From positions 274,501 through 338,500 of the forward strand of contig JAWZYV010011614.1 of the NCBI GenBank assembly GCA_038373885.1: 64,000 nt of DNA. The letters run 5' to 3'. The number at the start of each line of letters is the position of its first letter. Position 1 is the stretch's first letter. This stretch comes from Cheiracanthium punctorium (taxonomy: Eukaryota > Arthropoda > Arachnida > Araneae > Cheiracanthiidae). Under the pieces are notes generated by a model. That model had not been told where the DNA came from. It saw only the letters and a program-made list of their open reading frames with translations, and ran no database searches. Shown here one piece after another: positions 1 through 11,607 of the stretch. The translations under genes were made by a program, and so were the position numbers.

Positions 1-334
1 AAAACCAGCGTGTCTTTTCAGTGTAGCACAGAGGGAAAGGGAGCAGGAGAAAAATCCCGGGACCCCACCACTTGGAGGTGGTCTCTTTTGTTGTTCTATA
101 TATAATACTTATGTTGTTCGGTATATAATGCTAACTCGGGTTTTTGAATGCTTTCAATATGACCCAGCGCATTGCGCCACGTCTTTGAAAAGATGGGAGA
201 ATGGAATGTCGGTTGAACATTCGTTAAGGCTGTTCTTTTTGGATATTGTCAACGCGCTAGACAATTGAAAACATTTAGAATGTTTTTTTTTTTTACAAGA
301 TGTGTTGTTGTATGATGTTACAAACAATGAACCT
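1..334. other. Unassigned AT-rich sequence
   Basis: I see no gene, RNA or complete transposon here. Part of it may be the 5' side of the SINE-like repeat that becomes recognisable from about 335, because the phrase 'ttaaggctgttctt' near 223 also occurs beside the copy at 63.9 kb. Confidence 0.3.
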
Positions 335-670
335 TTAGGAGTGACGAAACACATTATGAAAAAATGCTAAATATCGGTAATTTCGCAATACTTCTCTAAA
401 CAGGAAACTCTTAGGTCCATTTTTGAAGGCAATTTTTGTGCTTACGAAATTTTTTTTTAAAGTTGCATGCGAGGCACATAGCTTTATTGTTTGTATCAGT
501 CCATAGTGAAGCATTATTAATTTTTTCAAAAAGAAGCATTTTGCAAGAAGAAGCATTATTAATTTTGCAAAAAGAAGGATGAAGAAGCATTATTAAATTT
601 TGCAAATGTTTAACATCATTGGTTTGTTTTTGAAGCTGTTCCAAATCGCTTTTCAGGTGGAACAGCCATA
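335..670 (+). repeat. SINE-like dispersed repeat, 3' part (copy 1)
   Basis: Positions 410-515 match the + strand of 63820-63890 and the reverse complement of 59585-59680 (shared phrases 'gaaggcaatttttgtgc' and 'gctttattgttt'). Positions 600-668 match the reverse complement of 59519-59560. It is the tail half of the family whose fullest copy lies at 59519-59960. Short open frames on the minus strand here are by-products. The family has no name I can give. Confidence 0.6.
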
Positions 671-1458
671 GTGTGTCGGCAAATACGATTATATTGGAAA
701 ATGTTTTGTAACCGATGCATTCATTCGGCGTGATTTATTTGTATTTTCTCTTTTATTGCTTTTTTTTTTACTATTGGCCAGAAATTTACGTCAGGTTTAT
801 GTATGAGGTGGTGATGAGATGGGGGGAATAAAAGAAAAAGAAGCCTCTCGAACTTTCCAGCAAAAGTGATCTCTCGAAATAATGTGAAAATGGCAACCGC
901 GCTCTCACAGCGCAAGATGGGGGGAGAGAGAGAGATCTATTTATGGATTTATCCTAGATGAAAATGCGAGGACGACCTAGTTTTTTCCACATGCGCTTTT
1001 CTCTCGGCGTATTTCTGAAAAATCAGAGTAGGAGTGGACAGGAGTTCCCTTCTTCTTCCTGCCGATATTCTATCTCCGCATGCTTCTTTTCCTTAGATAT
1101 AAATTCTTTGGTTCTCATTGTTTATGAGGAAGATGGGATGGAAAGAATAAAACTGCAAAATGTACCAGTCCCCCTTTCTATCACGGATCATTACAGTTAA
1201 CTTTTAACAATACACAAGAGTTTTTTTTCTTTAAACAAGGAATATAAATTACGCCAAACACATCGATTATAATACAGTTTCCAATTCGTCTTTTTGTGAC
1301 AAAGTTGTCAATGTATCGTCGTCCTATTTGGCGAGATTTTGGGATAACTTCAAAAATGCTGTATATCTCTATTAGTGCAAATTTGCGAGGCCCTGTAAAA
1401 GAACTTTAAATGTCATTGCCATCCTTTCAAGAAGGATAAACTGCTATAAATGCTTATA
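671..1458. other. Unassigned sequence
   Basis: AT-rich sequence with a short (GA)n tract near 920-935 and an 80-codon open frame at 958-1200 that resembles nothing I know. No repeat structure recognised. Confidence 0.3.
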
Positions 1459-2135
1459 CAGGGAGTCAACACTGACCTAGGCTTTTATTCCTTAACTATT
1501 GATCACAGAAGCATGCATTAAATTAAAAATTCCCATACAATAAAATACAGAATTTTATGGTATAGATTGAAATTTTCTGGAGATTAAAAATGTACGAAAT
1601 GCCATTTTTATAAGGCTCCCGTACACAAGAAAATTCCAATTTGTAAAATGTGCCCCCCATGTACAAAATTTCAGCCTTTCATCATAATAAGGTACGAAAA
1701 TTCCACAGATACGAAAATTAATCTGTGTTGACTTAACCAATTTTAAATGGCTCTTGAAGTGGAAAAAATGACATCAGATGATTGCATTTCAGAGGCTGCG
1801 TACATATTACGGAAGTAAACATTGATTGCATAAAAATATAAAATTTTTGCTATTATTGGCCCTTGAACAACTTTGTTTACTCATATCTCTGAGCCTATTT
1901 ATAATGAAAGGCTGAAATTTTGCGCATCACCTAATTCATGTATGGGGCACATTTTACTACCTGGGAATTTTTTTGTAAAGGGGCCGTATAAAAATTTTAA
2001 TTTTGTGTTTCTTTAGATTTAATTTTCAGAAAATTTTAATCCATGCTATAAAATTCTGTATATTTTTTACATAACTTTGTAATTTATAGTATATATGGCT
2101 ATGATCAATAGTTATGGAATAAAAGGCTAGAGCAC
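1459..2135. mobile_element. Foldback element, copy 1
   Basis: Two arms of roughly 220-240 bp (about 1477-1694 and 1893-2131) are imperfect inverted repeats of each other. The left arm begins with 'cctaggcttttattcc' and the right arm ends with the complement, 'ggaataaaaggctag'. Inner matching phrases include 'aaatttcagcctttcat' and its complement. A second copy with the same arm order lies at 26331-26990. The outer left end (CAGGGAGTC) resembles the copy-2 end (CAGGGTATCC), but the outer right end is decayed. No target duplication found and no superfamily assigned. Confidence 0.7.
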
Positions 2136-5100
2136 TCTCTTCTGTTTTAGCAATATTTTTAGACTAAATGGCACAAAATGGAAGAATCCCTAAATTTTAG
2201 CTTAATTTATGTAAATCAATATAAATGCTCATAATAAAAGCAATAAATAATAGGCAATTTATCCGGTTATGTTCTTGCTCCACCTCTTCCTTTACCATTC
2301 CTTTTTTGTGCCTCTGACGTTGCTTTGTTTTCATAGAACTTTTCAACTTTCTCAATTGATATACTTTTTCCAGCAGTTACAGGTAGGCAGAATTTTTATA
2401 CTCTGTGACTGACTGCTAAATCATTATTTGCATTCAGGGGAAGATGTTTGTTCCAGCATATTTGTTAAGAGGAGAATATCTGTGAACTGAAAACCCTTTA
2501 TCAAGTTAGCAGATGCGGTTTGTTCTCCCATTTGAAGAGTGGCTTTTAGCAACTGGCAGGAGATTGCTTTTGGTAGCGCTACTGTATTTCTCCACCTTTA
2601 GTTTCTCGCTAACAAGCTAAAACCTGACGTCAGTGTGTTTTCAGACCAGAGAAATATGCAACATCAAGTGGTTGCAACAAGTGAGTAGAATTAGGAGGGA
2701 AAAAAATATCAAGTGAATGTCATTTTCCTGAGCAATTTTTAGTGCATTTGATACATGTGCTGACATGCTAGCACCAATAAGTATCTTTGTTCCCGGCTTT
2801 TGTCTTATTACAGGGAGAAAATAGTTTTCAAACCAGTCATCAAAAACTTAATAGTTAATCTACCCTGATTGTGAGGTGTTGATACTTTCCCCTTCTTGTG
2901 CTCATTGAAGGAAGTTACACTGAAAATGTGGTAAAATGATAGTTCCTTTATTTTTACCGATTGTTAGCAAATGAATAACCATTAGCCAGGAACAAAATTA
3001 TCATTTTCAGAAAATAATGTTTCTGATTTAAAGAGGTAAACTGATACTTACTTGTAGAAATTAATGGATTTGCATCAACTTCAAATTAGCGTTAATATAG
3101 AGCTTGCAAACAGTACTTCAGAAAAACAGCTAAATGGGCAAATTAGGTATGTACCATGATGCTAATTTATTTTCTAAAAGACAGAGTAGAAAAACAGTTT
3201 CACAATCTTGTCAACAGAGTGCTGATGCGGATCATGGGCAGCTCTGTAAAACCAAATAATACTGAAAACTAGGATGTGGTGCAAAGTTATACCCAACGGC
3301 TCAAAGTTACCTTGAATAACTGTATTGCGTATAAAATACCCTATACATAATGACACCCATGCAACGTAATATATCGAAATTATTTTGGATGCTCCTCCAG
3401 AAAAACTATACAAGTACTATGTACACCATTTTCAATCGACTACGTATTACAGTGCACAGGAATAACATATAAAAATTTCGCAGTAATCAAAGCATATTTA
3501 AGGCAGTTAGATCGTGGAGGGACAGAGAAACAAATATATAAAAACTGAAATCATAATAAACACTCTTCTATGTTTGAAAGAGGTAAAAAAGAAGGAAGAA
3601 ATAATCACTCTTATTTTACTGTTTAATACTGTTTAGGACTAGTCGACAACCAATGTTGCAATATTGACGGGAAAGAAAAGAAATTTCCTCCATGCACTGT
3701 GCCACAGTCATTCTCCGAAGGTAAGTAGTTTCAGTTATATTTAAGTCCACCGAAAACCATTTATAGGGATGCACCCGAAACCCTTCATATGGATGTCCAT
3801 CCAAATATCTTTTTTCGATAAATAGACATGAATTTTCCTCTCTCTCTTTCCGTTGATTCAGAAGCACGGACTGAAAGTGACGAACACGAGAGCACTTTTG
3901 AAATAATCAACAAATATTCCATTAAAAACATTTCTTTTTTTATGAATAATTTATTAGGAAATTACCTAGGATTAAAAAAGGCAGTGTCTAAAGAGAAAAG
4001 GTGTGAATTTTGGGGTTATATTTTTCAGCAGCAGTTCCAGTTTTTACTGGCGTTGATCATTTAATGCACGCTTTATTGCTGCCTTAATTACGTCATTAGG
4101 TATACTCTTTCTGTTGGATGACCTTTCTTTGCCTAAAAGCATATCACAAAAATCTAAAATGAATCAATTATACAGATAAAAATAAATTATTTCATATACC
4201 CAATTATATTCCAACGGGGTTCAACACGTATTGCATAATTTGAAGGTAAAAGTTCTTCGTGTCATAAAAATATATTGAATTTAGGTTTTTAGACAGAAGT
4301 AATGGTAAAACTTTCAAGAAGAGTCTTTTCGTAGATAAATACATCAGCTTCCCATAAAAAAATAATCAAATTTTAACCCACTCGATTTTTTAAGCTTTTA
4401 TTTTCAACTCATCTTTATTAAAATATCAGCTGAAAATGCTTGTCTCTCTACATTACGAATTTTAAAAAAACTCTGCAGTCGTTGGAAATCATGGGAAAAC
4501 ACATGCACCATTAAAACATTTACAAATCACGTAAATTTTACTTTAAAAAAGCACAATTTTTTTAAATGAAAATCTCATTACGAACTTCTGTCTGTGATCT
4601 TTTAACTAACTTATAATTTAAAAGGCGTTTTTTTTTTTTCCTTTAAAATTTTTACTCTCATACTTCTAAAAACAAAATGACAGGATTAGAGCTCTTTTTT
4701 TTTTTCCTTTCGAAGCATTATTTTGGTTTAAAAGTATGGAGGCTCGGATAAGAGGGGGAGGAGAATAGAGGGAGTTAGCGCTGCTTAGAATCATTCCACC
4801 TTCACCTTAATCGCGACTAAAATCCGCCAGAAATGTAACAGCAAATAGAAAAAAAAATCACTCCTTTAAAAAAAAAATTGAAAAAATCAACCATGATAAA
4901 CTGACCGATAATTCCACAGGCGCTGCTATAAAAGGAGGGGGGGGGCGACAAAGAAAATGCGTTCCCCGCAAGAAGAAAAGGGCACGCAAAGGCACAGCAG
5001 ATCGATGTTAAAAGCTCAACCTCCGATAAAAGCGAGAGAAAAAAAAAGTAAAGAAACCCATAACACCCAAAAAAAAAAGAAAAATAAAAAATTCGCCCAA

Positions 5101-5919
5101 AACGCCACGCCATTTAACTTCCCCGACGAACAATTTTTCGAACGAAATCCCGCCTCACACGAAAGAGAGAAGAAGCGCTTCGCGTTGCCATTCGGCCATT
5201 GATTATTTCTTCCTTATTCTGGTACGTATTTTTTTTCCTTTTTTCCTCTTTTTCGGGTCTGTTTTGTTTCCCCTTCTCTTTCTCTCTGGTTAATTTCTTT
5301 TTCTGCGATTGTCCCGGTGGCGCTCTTTTTTTTTTTTTTTTTTTTCTTTCTTTTTTTTTTCGAATGTCGTCTATCGTTCGGGAAATGAGAAGGGGGCTTC
5401 CACGCATTTTGTATCGAGAACAAATTTGAAGAGGAAATGATTCCTCTGCGAGGTAAATAGAAAAAATATGGGGGTGGGATGAGGGGGCACTTCTTGATAA
5501 CCAAAAAAGTATAAGCTCCCAGATGAAAAGGTGGGTAAAAGATGAGGGGAAAAAAAAAAGATAATCACTTATTTTTGATTGGCAAATGGCAACAGGGATC
5601 AATATGAGTTCGAATATTATTTCTGGTGACGAACGAGAATTCAAAAATTCCTGTTCGCGTTAAGGAATATTTTTTCTAATCTGTTATTAGGGTGAAAGAT
5701 CAGTAATATTCGCGTTATGAGAGCTGTGCGATAAAGAAATGAAATAAGATGGATTTTTGAGCCTCAACATTTAGAATAATATCACAAAATGCGTGATGGA
5801 GGGATCTGCGAGATTTGAGTAACATTTCACGGAATGTAAGATTTAAAAGAAAAGTGAGTTTTAGATCGAAATTTGAAAAATGAACTGCCTTGCAGTGAAG
5901 CAGAAAAATCTGCATAATA
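2136..5919. other. Long unassigned AT-rich stretch with low-complexity block
   Basis: No gene or complete transposon recognised. About 4810-5560 is dominated by alternating purine-rich and pyrimidine-rich tracts, including a long T-run near 5328-5345 with T-rich sequence to about 5360. These produce spurious lysine-rich or phenylalanine-rich open frames (for example 5114-5644 minus). A single palindromic TGACGTCA lies at 2625-2632. Confidence 0.4.
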
Positions 5920-6116
5920 CAGTCGAGACCTCTTAGTGGAATAGTGGACCAATTTGCCACGAAAAATAATTCTAATAAGCGGGATATTCCATTATACTGT
6001 TTTATTAATGTTACAATATTCCATATTGACTGTTTATAACGGTTCGATACAATGAAAATTTATTACATTAAGCGGGATATTCCTTTAACCGATATTCCGT
6101 TAAGCGAGCTCGACTG
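5920..6116. mobile_element. pogo/Tigger-like MITE
   Basis: A 197-bp element with terminal inverted repeats. The left end reads CAGTCGAGACCTCTTAGTGG and the complement of the right end CAGTCGAGCTCGCTTAACGG. TA precedes the left end; the right flank is no longer TA. The phrase TAAGCGGGATATTCC occurs twice inside (near 5976 and 6070). CAGTCG...CTTA...GGAATA ends are typical of pogo-type Tc1/mariner relatives. Too short to encode a transposase. Confidence 0.65.
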
Positions 6117-6639
6117 GAATTGTTTTTGCGGCAATGCTAAAGTATATACATTTGCATCGCCCATTCAGTCTTACTTCTTGGACAATAGTTGGAGAAATAG
6201 TTTGGCTGAAATGAGTTAACTGTTAAGTTCGGTTCGTTTTAATCTTATATGCGTTAACTTAACAAAACTGAAAACTGTGTACTTAACCAAGCATTTTTCA
6301 CATGTATACGCCTCCTTTGGTGTACTGTAAAATATGTTGAGAACAGTTCTTTTTTTTATTGTTCTACAGGGAAAATGTTTTCTGAGCCCCACTGTTCACG
6401 GATAAAAGCGTAAGCAGTCTTCTCATATTATTTTTTCTCTTCCGTTTTCGAAGCTGTGGTATCCTCCTTCGGCATTGACACTGCTGTGTGTAGGCTTTTA
6501 TTTAGGCAAAGCTACAAGCGGGCTGTCTGCCTAAGGGGGAAATGGCTTGAACGGAGAACTTTTTTATAAGTTTAACGCTTTTTCACGCTAAACATGGTGA
6601 AAACTGAACAAAACTCCTGATCGTTAGATCGGCAACCGA

Positions 6640-6705
6640 GAGAGAGGCTAGAACTGTGGACTTCCTCAAATCTTCCGCGTTTCTACCCACTCGGCCATGG
6701 GTCGG
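6640..6705 (-). mobile_element. tRNA-like SINE head
   Basis: On the minus strand a Pol III box A (TGGCCGAGTGG, 6687-6697) is followed at tRNA-like spacing by a box B-like GTTCTAGCC (6646-6654). The box A wording is that of Ser/Leu-type tRNAs. The arms do not fold into a full cloverleaf by eye and there is no clear acceptor stem, so I read it as a tRNA-derived SINE head or tRNA pseudogene, not a functional tRNA gene. Confidence 0.5.
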
Positions 6706-6706
6706 C

Positions 6707-7667
6707 CTGACACTGATGTGAAACTGATTTTACTGGCAGTGTTCGTAAATGGGACTCAAGGCATTTATGTCGTAACGCTTAATCGGCAGTGTTTAATTTG
6801 AAAACTGTGTAATAAATATTTATTTTTATGAAGTACAACAAGACTGGAGATTGCAATCAAGTTTGATCCGTATTAATTTCAAACTAATATATTAATTTCA
6901 CTAAAAAGCATCTTCAAAATGTATTACATCATTGGGCTAAAAACCAAGTATTCTGTGTATATAAATTTGGTTTTAATTGAACTAAAAAATCAACTTATTT
7001 TCAAGTGTCTTCGAATCGATAAATCATACGTAAAGATTGTTTCTCTCTAAATAAATCATAGGAAAAACAAGAGATTTGTACGGCTTAAAACCCTATCAAT
7101 ATTAAGTGAAACGCGCAAAAACCTTGATTATCATTCTTCACAATCTTCTCTATATGCTTGTATAAACTTAACCTACATATCTCATACAAGTTTCAGAAAA
7201 ACAGCAAAAATTCAATTTGACAAATTTCGGCCAAAACGCTATCGATTTGTGTTGGGTACAACGCAAAATAACGTATTTTTAAGACCTTTTCTGGACGTCT
7301 CTCAGACTTTCGTAGGATGTTATAATAAGAACCAATAAGAACCTTTTAGAGTAGCTAACTTATATTTCAAAAATTTTATGAAACAAGTCACGATTGCTCT
7401 ACATTGGAACTATTCTTACTGTGTCCAGTGTCTTGCAGCTGATAAAGCATTATGCAGTTTTGATAATTCTCAGATCGGTTGCTTTAAGATTCAGCTTAAA
7501 ATGGGCTATGTGATAACTTTGTTAACAACCAATAAAGTGTTTATCAAAGTTTAAAACATTGATTCGTTATTTTTCAAGTATTTTGATGCATACTGCTGTA
7601 TAAAACTTTACTATATTAATGAATTTGTGATGCGTTTACTCCTACATGTGCATTTAGATCAATAAAG
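6707..7667. other. Unassigned AT-rich sequence
   Basis: No gene or repeat recognised between the tRNA-like segment and the tandem array. Confidence 0.3.
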
Positions 7668-8830
7668 TGTGAAAAAAAAGTAAGAAAATCTGAAACATTT
7701 TAAGATTTTAAATACGCACTAAAGTACTATATATTAAAACACTATCAAAATTTAGGCGTCGTCACTATTTTTCTTCCTTACTCCATTAAGTAGGAAAGTG
7801 TATCATTAATCATGAGTGTGCCATATTTTTCTTCCTTATTCCATAAAACCAATCTTTAGAATCTAAATCTATCATAAAATCGCCTACTCAAACTATTTCA
7901 CAATCTTTGCCAAGTATATTCCAACTATACTTCACCGTTTTATACATTGTTTTGAATGTGCATGATAATCCATGAGTGTACCGTGTTTGTCTTTCTTGGG
8001 TTGATTCCTACTTTAACGCCCCGACTCACGCCAAGGTGGCGATAATTAAACATATGGACTTACCATGAAGAATTGTTTTAATTATGCGGCAACCGTAATT
8101 TAGAATTAAAATGGCGATTTGGAACAACATGTAAGCACATTATTCCATTACTTATTTATTTTGGGTTGGCAATTAATATAGTTTTAGTAATTAAGTGTCT
8201 TTAAATTCCTTAACTGGTAAGTTTATCGCTCATTTGTTCACTTTAGTTTTCATCTAGCTCTGTTAGGAGCGTTGAAACTTGTGCATAACTCCTAGAGACC
8301 CATGACTGCAATGCTCACCAAAGTGTTGCGGTTTTTTAGGTTTGCGAGAATGGGGGCGTTAAAATAGGAATCAACTCTTTCTTGTAAAATAAAACATACC
8401 TTTGGAATCGAAATCTATCTTAAAATCGCCTACTGAAGCTGTTTTACAATATCCGGCAGGCATATTCCAACTATACTTTACCTTTTTAAATACTGTTTGG
8501 AATGGGCATCATAATCTATGAGTGTACCGTGTTTTCTTTCCTTGTTCCGTAAAACACTTCTTCGGAATTGAAATCTGTATTAAAATCGCCTACCAAAACT
8601 GTTTAACAATTTTCGCCAGGTATAGTCAAACTATACTTCACCTTTATAAATGCCATTTGGAAAGTGTATCATAATCTATATAAATGTACCGTGTTTGTCT
8701 TCGAACCTTCTATAAAACACTTATTCGGAATTGAAATTTATATTAAAATCACCTATCAAAACTGTTTTACAATCTTCGCCAGTATTTTCTAACTATACTT
8801 GTAATGTATTTATAATACATTGTCGCGTTT
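7668..8830. repeat. Degenerate ~163-bp tandem array
   Basis: At least four units can be aligned by the phrase 'aaaatcgcct' or close (near 7876, 8422, 8583, 8747), each followed by 'ccaactatactt...cacc' and 'gagtgtaccgtgttt'. Spacing of the last three is 161-164 bp. The larger first interval is explained by the MITE at 7999-8375. A detached copy of the array's leading edge occurs at 28300-28438, so the family is dispersed as well as tandem. No coding capacity. Confidence 0.75.
7999..8375. mobile_element. Probable Mutator-like (MULE) MITE
   Basis: Inverted ends read GTTGATTCCTACTTTAACGC on the left and GTTGATTCCTATTTTAACGC on the complemented right. The flanks carry a perfect 9-bp duplication, TCTTTCTTG, at 7990-7998 and 8376-8384. 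A 9-bp duplication with long ends fits the Mutator superfamily better than hAT (8 bp) or Tc1 (TA). The element split one unit of the surrounding tandem array. At about 377 bp it is non-autonomous. Confidence 0.75.
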
Positions 8831-9033
8831 TGGCACCAAACTTAGCTATCAGTTAGTTATCAAAAATTCCAAACCTTGTCAGATTTTCAACATTTTATTA
8901 ACGCCCCCCCCTCTCCACGTAATTTGGTAAACACATTTGAAAAAATCTTCACCGTGACACTTCATATCTACAAAACCTGTTTGCACGATCGCGCAGACAA
9001 AATTCTGGGATTGAGCGAAATAGCATCCTAGTG

Positions 9034-9070
9034 CTATCTATCTATCTATCTATCTATCTATATATATATA
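9034..9070. repeat. (CTAT)n/(TA)n microsatellite
   Basis: Uninterrupted CTAT repeats run into a TA tract. Confidence 0.95.
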
Positions 9071-9530
9071 GCCTATCCTATCCTGCGAAGCCTGAAATAC
9101 AACAAAGCTAGTTTTATTAGCATCTATCGAAGCAAATGTTGTATTAGCATATAGCAAAGTTTGGAGAATTAGCGAACTATATGTAAAACATATAATTTGT
9201 TTAACAAACTATAGGTTTTCTGACCCCTATGTCAGAAATCTCAAGGCAGTTCTCCCATTCTCCATCCTGTTTCAACTGACTGTAAAGTTACCCAGACTTC
9301 GAACTTGCAGTGCTGTAAAGTCTGTTTTACAGGCAATGAATGTTGTCTTGTATTACCTAAATGCTCGAGATAATGCTGAAATACAACAAGTACGTATATT
9401 AATACAAAACAAATATAATTATGCACCATTATAATAAAGGAAAATAAATATGTTTAGTAATTTTATCTATGCAGTTGAAAGATAATAAAGTTTCTGAAGA
9501 CGCTCGGCCGGAAACGTCCAGGCTCTAGGC

Positions 9531-10227
9531 CAGGGATGGGCAAACTTTTTCGGTCGCGGGCCAAAAATCGAAAAAAGAAAGTTTGACGGGCCAAGATAAA
9601 TTTTTCTAAAATTTCAAGAACAGTATACAAGTATTACAATTTAAATATGTTCATGAGATGAATGAAATTGCGATTTCATTTTTAAAAGTTCCTTATATTG
9701 AGGTTCGAAGTGAGATGCACTGATTCTAAGGAACGAGGCTAAATGCTCATCTGTCAGTCTACTTCTGAAAGAATTCTCTCTAAGGTTCATAGTTGAAAAC
9801 ACTTGTTCTCATATGAAGCAAACAAACCACTGATTTTCTGGGCGTGAGATATTAAATTTGGGAAACTTGCTTTCGATAATGATTTGTAAAACTCTGGCAT
9901 ATTTAGAAACAACTGCTTGAGATGATTGTTAGATTGTAATTCAATTAATTCAAGCTGCAAATCTGACCTCACTGCTTTACAATTTACATTGCATGGTAAA
10001 AATATCCAATTCTGTTTGAATGGCACTGAAATCTTGAAATCTGCGTTCGAACTCAAAATGCACTTTTTTCAAGCCATCTTCATAATTCTCAATATGGATA
10101 TATAATATATAAATATATATATTCTTTCAATTTCCGTCGGACCGGCTAATTAAAATTCCACCCGCGGCCGGATAAAACCTTCCGGCGGGCCGGATTTGGC
10201 CCGCGGGCCGTAGTTTGCCCATCCCTG
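9531..10227. mobile_element. Non-autonomous hAT transposon with transposase remnant
   Basis: Ends begin CAGGGATGGGCAAACT; the right end is its complement (AGTTTGCCCATCCCTG). Both inner flanks are rich in GGCCCGCGGGCC-like sequence, common in hAT ends. Flanking 8-bp duplications are ctctaggc (9523-9530) and gtctaggc (10228-10235), 7 of 8 identical. The 697-bp body keeps the C-terminal part of a transposase on the minus strand, with the rest deleted. It sits inside a unit of the palindromic array. Confidence 0.9.
9641..10056 (-). pseudogene. hAT transposase C-terminal fragment, frameshifted
   Basis: Reading the minus strand, 10056 to 9787 contains LQLELIELQSNNHLKQ followed by a FYKSLSKASFPNL-like segment, the region before the hAT C-terminal dimerisation domain in GTF2IRD2/SCAND3-like transposases. 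That frame stops at 9787. Overlapping it in another frame, FSTMNLRENSFRSRLTDEHL continues to a stop at 9641, the expected next block (the FS-M-N-K/R-FR-LTDEHL signature). A frameshift near 9790-9800 therefore splits the domain. The DDE catalytic region and the zinc finger are absent, so no activity is possible. Confidence 0.8.
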
Positions 10228-11291
10228 GTCTAGGCAATTCTCCCATTTTTTTAATGTAATTTTATTTATTTATTTTAGAAAATTTTCTAAGTGTAAATAA
10301 TATTACCCAAGACTTCGAAGCTGCACTGCTGTAAAACCAGTTTTACAGGCAGCGAGTAATGACATGTTTTTAATAAATGCTCTAAAATGTTGAAATACAA
10401 CAAAATACATATAATAATTCAAAAGAAATATAATTATACAATGTTTTGATAAAAGAAAATAATTATAATAGTGTTCAAACATGTACTTTCAAAATATAAT
10501 AAACTGAATTATCTGAAGCCACTTGGAGGAAAACGCGAATTACGCAGTTCTCTCATTTTCTACCTCGTGATTCACTGTGATTACTTTGCCGTTAAAGTCG
10601 CGTTGCTGTAAAACAAGTTTTACAGGCATTGAAGGATTATTAATGTTATTTAACACGAGACAAATACTTATATAAATACAACATTATAAATATAATAACT
10701 GAGATCAAATATAAATATCAATACAACATCATGATACGATAAAATCATGTTAATATTGTTTAAATACAAACTAAATATTCGTCGACTACTGGATCAAAAC
10801 TCTAGGCATTTCTCGCATTTTCTTCCCTTTTTGACTGATTCTACGTAATGTTACTTTGCATTTGAAGTCTCAGTCCTGTAAAACTGATTTTATAGGCGAT
10901 GAATGATTAATGTTAGCATCTATGTTCGAAATAATCATTATCTGGAGACATAACAAAATAAAAATAAAATTGTTGTCTGATATAACTGTGCTACGTGTTA
11001 GAATTTTTCTAGACCCCCAAAACAGCAGAACAAGACATTTTTTTAAATTGTTCTCACACTAACAGACTTTTAAAAACTACTATTAAAATAGTTTCCCTGT
11101 TCGAAAAATAAATAATAATAATAATAAAAGACTATTCTAATACTTCCAAGCGGTCATATCAGTCAAATGTATGCGCGATACATTAACACTTGTTCTTTGT
11201 TTTCAGTTTCACGAAGTGATTCTTTTAAAATCAACTAGCTTTCGAGTAAAATGAAAAAATGCATTCAATTTAAAATAATATTTTTCATTAA

Positions 11292-11603
11292 CCCTCTGGC
11301 TGATCATCCCGCAATTTCCACGGGCAACTCAAATGTAGCAAAATTTGCTCATTCCGCGATTTTCGCGCGCAGGTGTTTTTCTTCCTGTATTGAGGAGAGC
11401 ATCCCGCGTTTTCACCGTTTAACCAGTGAAATAAATTATAGTTAAATATTAGTTTCTCATGATAAAAATCTATATAAAAAATCTTTTATACAAAGAAAAA
11501 ATGCACGATTCAATTCTACAATGTATATTGATTCGAAATATGAAAAAAAAAAAATTAACAATTTTTGACGCGATTTTGGTCCACAAATTGAGCAGTCAGA
11601 GGG
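11292..11603. mobile_element. piggyBac-like MITE, CCCTCTGRCTG type
   Basis: Exact TTAA flanks (11288-11291 and 11604-11607) bracket ends reading CCCTCTGGCTG and, complemented, CCCTCTGACTG. TTAA duplication plus CCC-starting ends is the piggyBac hallmark. The 312-bp body has a 64-codon open frame that I regard as chance. It differs in sequence from the foldback piggyBac-like family at 16, 35, 37 and 49 kb. Confidence 0.8.
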
Positions 11604-11607
11604 TTAA

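Noticed and set aside
5114..5644. 176-codon minus-strand open frame
   Set aside because: Dominated by lysine/arginine/glutamate runs translated from a pyrimidine-rich tract, with competing frames over the same bases.
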